A DNA stretch of 64,000 bases, taken from assembly GCF_021018805.1 (NCBI RefSeq), contig NW_026961091.1:62001-126000 (forward strand), in the 5' to 3' direction. The notes beneath the pieces were generated by a model. That model saw only the letters and a list, made by a program, of their open reading frames with translations. It searched no databases and was not told the DNA's origin. The DNA is from Prinia subflava (taxonomy: Eukaryota; Chordata; Aves; Passeriformes; Cisticolidae). Numbering within the stretch: position 1 is the first letter of the stretch; every line of letters begins with the position of its first letter. Both the position numbers and the translations under genes were made by a program. This document shows positions 60,042 through 64,000 of this stretch, in pieces.

Positions 60042-61164
60042 TTGGTTTCTATGGTTTGCTTTCTGGAGTTGATCAAATCACAAGTCTTGGCTGTTGTTTG
60101 TGTTCCCAAGAAATAGAGAAGCTGCTGAAGGCGCTTTCCTGCCTTTGCAGTACGGTTTACACTTTGCACATGTATGTGTTTTGCTTGTCACCAGACCACG
60201 AATAAAGGTGGGTACTTCCTAATTTGCTTGATTTCCATGAAAGAGCCATGTAACAGAAACCTTTTCCTTTGACACTCCACCGGTTGATGTTTCTCATGTC
60301 TATAGAGCAAGACCAAAGCTGTTACTGCTTAATTGCTAAGTTTCCATGAAAGAGCACTGTACATAAAGCTTTGCTTTTCCGAGGTGAACAGTGGTTTCTG
60401 CTTTTGGTTTCCATGGCTTGCTTTCTGGAGTTGATGAAAACACAAGTCATGTTAGTTGTTTGTGCTGCCAACCAGCAGAGAAGCTGCTGCAGACCCTCTC
60501 TTGCTTTATCCATTACTGGCTTTTACGCTGCACCGGTTGGTGTCTTTCATGTCCATAGAAGGAGAACTAAAGCTGTTACTGCCTAATTTACTAGTTTCTG
60601 TGATAGAGCTATGTAACATACAGATTTGCTTTACAGAGTGAACAGTGATCTCTGCTTTTGGTTTCTATAGTTTGCTTTCTGGAGTTGATCAAAACACAAG
60701 TCTTGTTAGTTGCTTGTGTTGCCAACCACCAGAGAAGCTGCTGCAGACACTTTCATGCCTTATGCTTTCTTTGCTTACACTCTGTACCAGTTAGTGTTTC
60801 CCATGTCTATAGAGCAAGAGCAAAGCTGGTATTGCCTAATTTGATAGAGTTCCATGTAAGAGCTATGTAACATAAAGATTTGCTTTTCAGAGTGAACAGT
60901 GATCTCTGCTTTTGGTTTCCATGGCTTGCTTTCTGGAGTTGATGAAAACACAAGTCATGTTAGTTGTTTGTGCTGCCAACCAGCAGAGAAGCTGCTGCAG
61001 ACCCTCTCTTGCCTTATCCATTTCTGGCTTTTACGCTGCACCTTTGGTGTCTTTCATGTCCATAGAAGGAGAACTAAAGCTGTTACTGCCTAATTTACTA
61101 AGTTCTGTGATAGAGCTATGTAACATAAAGATTTGCTTTACAGAGTGAACTGTGATCTCTGCTT
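60042..61164 (+). repeat. HOR block, 4-mer C-Bc-A-B (1123 bp), type-1 cassette, indel-rich
   Basis: Units start at 60042, 60404, 60658 and 60912. It corresponds to the 1127-bp 4-mer with small losses and gains in short runs (for example tttt to ttt near 60,146 and ttt to tt near 60,334). The A here ends tgtaagagc, unlike the usual A before a cctttggtg B. Confidence 0.88.
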
Positions 61165-62289
61165 TTGGTTTCTATGGTTTGCTTTCTGGAGTTGATCAAA
61201 ACACAAGTCTTTGCTGTTGTTTGTGTTCCCAAGAAATAGAGAAGCTGCTGAAAGCGCTTTCCTGCCTTTTGCAGTACCGGTTTACACTTTGCACATGTAT
61301 GTGTTTTGCTTGTCACCAGACCACGAATAAAGGTGGGTACTTCCTAATTTGCTTGATTTCCATGAAAGAGCCATGTAACAGAAACCTTTCCTTTGACACT
61401 CCACCGGTTGATGTTTCTCATGTCTATAGAGCAAGACCAAAGCTGTTACTGCCTAATTTGCAAAGTTTCCATGAAAGAGCACTGTAACATAAAGCTTTGC
61501 TTTTCCGAGTGAACAGTGGTTTCTGCTTTTGGTTTCCATGGCTTGCTTTCTGGAGTTGATGAAAACACAAGTCATGTTAGTTGTTTGTGCTGCCAACCAG
61601 CAGAGAAGCTGCTGCAGACACTCTCTTGCTTATCCATTACTGGCTTTTACGCTGCACCGGTTGGTGTCTTTCATGTCCATAGAAGGAGAACTAAAGCTGT
61701 TACTGCCTAATTTACTAAGTTTCTGTGATAGAGCTATGTAACATACAGATTTGCTTTACAGAATGAACAGTGATCTCTGCTTTTGGTTTCTATAGTTTGC
61801 TTCTGGAGTTGATCAAAACACAAGTCTTGTTAGTTGCTTGTGTTGCCAACCACCAGAGAAGCTGCTGCAGACACTTTCATGCCTTATGCTTTCTTTGCTT
61901 ACACTCTGTACCAGTTAGTGTTTCCCATGTCTATAGAGCAAGACCAAAGCTGGTATTGCCTAATTTGGTAGAGTTCCATGTAAGAGCAATGTAACATAAA
62001 GATTTGCTTTACAGAGTGAACTGTGATCTCTGCTTTTGGTTTCCATGGCTTGCTTTCTGGAGTTGATCAAAACACAAGTCTTGTTAGTTGCTTGTGTTGC
62101 CAACCAGCAGAGAAGCTGCTGCAGACACTTTCATGCCTTATCCTTTACTTGCTTACACTCTGTACCAGTTAGTGTTTCCCATGTCTATAGAGCAAGACCA
62201 AAGCTGGTATTGCCTAATTTGGTAGAGTTCCATGTAAGAGCTATGTAACATAAAGATTTGCTTTTCAGAGTGAACAGTGATCTCTGCTT
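61165..62289 (+). repeat. HOR block, 4-mer C-Bc-A-A (1125 bp), type-2 cassette, indel-rich
   Basis: Units start at 61165, 61529, 61783 and 62036. The C has tctttgctg like 37834 and 45141, and gaaagcgc in place of gaaggcgc. The Bc reads cttgcttatcc (one T short). It looks like the start of a 13-mer cut short by the next C. Confidence 0.88.
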
Positions 62290-62615
62290 TTGGTTTCTAT
62301 GTTTGCTTTCTGGAGTTGATCAAAACACAAGTCTTGTCTGTTGTTTGTGTTCTCAAGAAATAGAGAAGCTGCTGAAGGCGCTTTCCTGCCTTTGCAGTAC
62401 CGGTTTACACTTTGCACATGTATGTGTTTTGCTTGTCACCAGACCACTAATAAAGGTGGGTACTTCCTAATTTGCTTGATTTCCATGAAAGAGCCATGTA
62501 ACAGAAACCTTTCCTTTGACACTCCACCGGTTGATGTTTCTCATGTCTATAGAGCAAGACCAAAGCTGTTACTGCTTAATTTGCTAAGTTTCCATGAAAG
62601 AGCACTGTAACATAA

Positions 62616-62635
62616 AGCTTTGCTTAGCTTTGCTT
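62616..62635 (+). repeat. 10-bp tandem duplication in a C tail
   Basis: agctttgctt occurs twice in a row where every other C has it once, making this C 372 bp. It sits at the right edge of the indel-rich segment and may be an assembly artefact. Confidence 0.85.
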
Positions 62636-63906
62636 TTCCGAGTGAACAGTGGTTTCTGCTTTTGGTTTCCATGGCTTGCTTTCTGGAGTTGATGAAAACA
62701 CAAGTCATGTTAGTTGTTTGTGCTGCCAACCAGCAGAGAAGCTGCTGCAGACCCTCTCTTGCTTTATCCATTACTGGCTTTTACGCTGCACCGGTTGGTG
62801 TCTTTCATGTCCATAGAAGGAGAACTAAAGCTGTTACTGCCTAATTTACTAAGTTTCTGTGATAGAGCTATGTAACATACAGATTTGCTTTACAGAATGA
62901 ACAGTGATCTCTGCTTTTGGTTTCTATAGTTTGCTTTCTGGAGTTGATCAAAACACAAGTCTTGTTAGTTGCTTGTGTTGCCAACCAGCAGAGAAGCTGC
63001 TGCAGACACTTTCATGCCTTATGCTTTCTTTGCTTACACTCTGTACCAGTTAGTGTTTCCCATGTCTATAGAGCAAGACCAAAGCTGGTATTGCCTAATT
63101 TGGTAGAGTTCCATGTAAGAGCTATGTAACATAAAGATTTGCTTTTCAGAGTGAACAGTGATCTCTGCTTTTGGTTTCCATGGCTTGCTTTCTGGAGTTG
63201 ATGAAAACACAAGTCATGTTAGTTGTTTGTGCTGCCAACCAGCAGAGAAGCTGCTGCAGACCCTCTCTTGCCTTATCCATTACTGGCTTTTACGCTGCAC
63301 CGGTTGGTGTCTTTCATGTCCATAGGAGGAGAACTAAAGCTGTTACTGCCTAATTTACTGTTTCTGTGATAGAGCTATGTAACATAAAGATTTGCTTTAC
63401 AGAGTGAACTGTGATCTCTGCTTTTGGTTTCTATGGTTTGCTTTCTGGAGTTGATCAAAACACAAGTCTTGTTAGTTGCTTGTGTTGCCAACCACCAGAG
63501 AAGCTGCTGCAGACACTTTCATGCCTTATGCTTTCTTTGCTTACACTCTGTACCAGTTAGTGTTTCCCATGTCTATAGAGCAAGACCAAAGCTGGTATTG
63601 CCTAATTTGATAGAGTTCCATGTAAGAGCTATGTAACATAAAGATTTGCTTTTCAGAGTGAACAGTGATCTCTGCTTTTGGTTTCCATGGCTTGCTTTCT
63701 GGAGTTGATGAAAACACAAGTCATGTTAGTTGTTTGTGCTGCCAACCAGCAGAGAAGCTGCTGCAGACCCTCTCTTGCCTTATCCATTACTGGCTTTTAC
63801 GCTGCACCGGTTGGTGTCTTTCATGTCCATAGAAGGAGAACTAAAGCTGTTACTGCCTAATTTACTAAGTTTCTGTGATAGAGCTATGTAACATAAAGAT
63901 TTGCTT

Positions 63907-63926
63907 TTCCGAGTGAACAGTGGTTT
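63907..63926 (+). repeat. C-type tail patch on a B monomer before a C
   Basis: The B at 63678 ends in ttccgagtgaacagtggttt, and the next unit is C, not Bc. With 4261-4280 this is one of only two places I noticed where the C-to-Bc junction sequence occurs away from the end of a C. Confidence 0.8.
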
Positions 63927-63932
63927 CTGCTT

Positions 63933-64000
63933 TTGGTTTCTATGGTTTGCTTTCTGGAGTTGATCAAAACACAAGTCTTGGCTGTTGTTTGTGTTCCCAA
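63933..64000 (+). repeat. Partial C unit at right edge
   Basis: The last 68 bases have the C diagnostic caagtcttggctgttg and gttcccaa. The array therefore continues beyond the window. Confidence 0.9.

Larger units (their letters stand above)
56740..62640. other. Segment with excess private indels, probably low consensus quality
   Basis: About thirty irregularities occur in these 5.9 kb, mostly gain or loss of one base in short runs. Examples lie near 56744, 57070, 57134, 57611, 57680, 57707, 57756, 57764, 58368, 58563, 58727, 58876, 59140, 59245, 59808, 59884, 59953, 60146, 60263, 60334, 60361, 60383, 60593, 61104, 61630, 61801, 62300 and 62392. The preceding 56.7 kb has only a handful of distinct indels, most of them shared between copies. 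Unit order and class markers are intact, so the excess looks like sequencing error rather than old divergence. Confidence 0.75.
62290..63932 (+). repeat. HOR block, 6-mer C-Bc-A-B-A-B (1643 bp), type-1 cassette
   Basis: Units start at 62290, 62662, 62917, 63171, 63424 and 63678. The C has the gtctgttg, gttctcaag and ccactaata variants of 14247 plus a 10-bp tandem duplication. The B at 63171 lacks two bases (atttactgtttctg), the same loss as in the recombinant at 5669, so those segments share ancestry. Confidence 0.9.
1..64000 (+). repeat. Satellite DNA array with higher-order repeat structure, filling the window
   Basis: Every base falls in a head-to-tail unit of about 254, 255 or 364 bp, all in the same orientation. 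I count 117 A, 89 B, 30 C and 2 A/B recombinant units plus a partial unit at each edge. There is no inversion, no interspersed element and no unique spacer. Units of one class differ by only a few substitutions, while classes differ over whole stretches, as expected of a homogenised array with HORs. Such arrays are typical of centromeric, pericentromeric or sex-chromosome heterochromatin; the sequence alone does not say which. No human-type CENP-B box was seen by eye. The family and host are not recognised. Confidence 0.98.

Noticed and set aside
62616..62635. 10-bp duplication as a new C subtype
   Set aside because: It occurs once, at the edge of the indel-rich segment, and may be a consensus error.
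107..63974. Many open frames of 60-132 codons on both strands, some cysteine-rich in translation
   Set aside because: They are the same few frames repeated with the satellite. The common + strand ones open at TTG or GTG, they change frame with each 254- or 364-bp unit, overlap on both strands, and show substitutions at all codon positions. The longest (132 codons, minus strand, 58950-59348) exists only because of one-base indels in the error-prone segment.
1..64000. CRISPR array
   Set aside because: Repeats are hundreds of bases long with no unique spacers between them.
1..64000. Human-type CENP-B box
   Set aside because: No match by eye to the TTCG....A..CGGG core in any class; the few CpGs lie in accggt, tacgct, ggcgct, cacgaa and tccgag contexts.
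1..64000. tRNA-derived SINE or RNA polymerase III internal promoter
   Set aside because: No recognisable A box and B box pair at the expected spacing, no poly(A) or simple tail, and no target-site duplications.
1..64000. Mobile element inserted in the array
   Set aside because: Unit lengths account for every base; no interruption, terminal repeat or target duplication was found.
1..64000. Assigning a species or chromosome
   Set aside because: I do not recognise these units as any named satellite; CpG depletion and array size point only to a eukaryote, possibly a vertebrate.

Overview
The whole 64,000-base window is one uninterrupted, single-orientation tandem satellite array. I see no protein-coding gene, RNA gene, transposable element, CRISPR array or unique sequence. 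It is almost certainly eukaryotic: about 238 complete repeat units of roughly 254, 255 and 364 bp lie head to tail, arranged in higher-order repeats (HORs). The commonest unit has no CpG at all, which suits a genome with germline CpG methylation (a vertebrate is plausible), but I do not recognise the satellite family or species. One A unit counted by hand (111-364) is 40% GC and T-rich on the + strand (88 T, 64 A, 53 G, 49 C).

There are three unit classes, phased here at the ttggtttc that opens each unit. A is 254 bp (117 copies). B is 255 bp (89 full copies plus a partial one at the left edge). C is 364 bp (30 full copies plus a partial one at the right edge). Two more units, at 5669 and 48412, are A/B recombinants. 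The expected lengths of these units add up to the window length to within about 15 bases, so nothing is unaccounted for. C is a composite: a monomer head, an extra diverged tail-like module of about 127 bp, then a normal 126-bp tail. Every C is followed by a special B subtype (Bc), so C+Bc behaves as a fixed 619-bp cassette. Two cassette haplotypes exist, and they largely predict the next two units. The fullest recurring HOR is a 17-mer of about 4543 bp: a 4-mer, C-Bc-A-B, followed by a 13-mer, C-Bc-A-A-B-A-B-A-A-B-A-A-B. It occurs at 16646-21188, 23588-28130 and 36707-41250.

Layout: 0-11 kb holds an older 5561-bp (21-mer) duplication. 11-15 kb is C-dense, with short 4-mers. 15-34 kb is built by nested recent tandem duplications with periods 6942 and 4797 bp. 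34-50 kb mixes blocks of many lengths and includes an exact cassette duplication (41251-42488). 50-55.3 kb is a 2654-bp tandem duplication. 56.7-62.7 kb has the same repeats but a sudden excess of private one-base indels, which looks like lower consensus quality. 62.7-64 kb is clean again.

The short open frames of 60-119 codons are by-products of the repeat. The usual ones open with TTG or GTG, shift frame from unit to unit because 254 and 364 are not multiples of 3, and carry the same substitutions as the surrounding DNA. The points worth a second look are the cassette rule, the composite C unit, CpG loss in A relative to B, a conserved ACC(A/G)GTT core in every class, a stem-loop switched by one common variant, and the consensus-quality anomaly.
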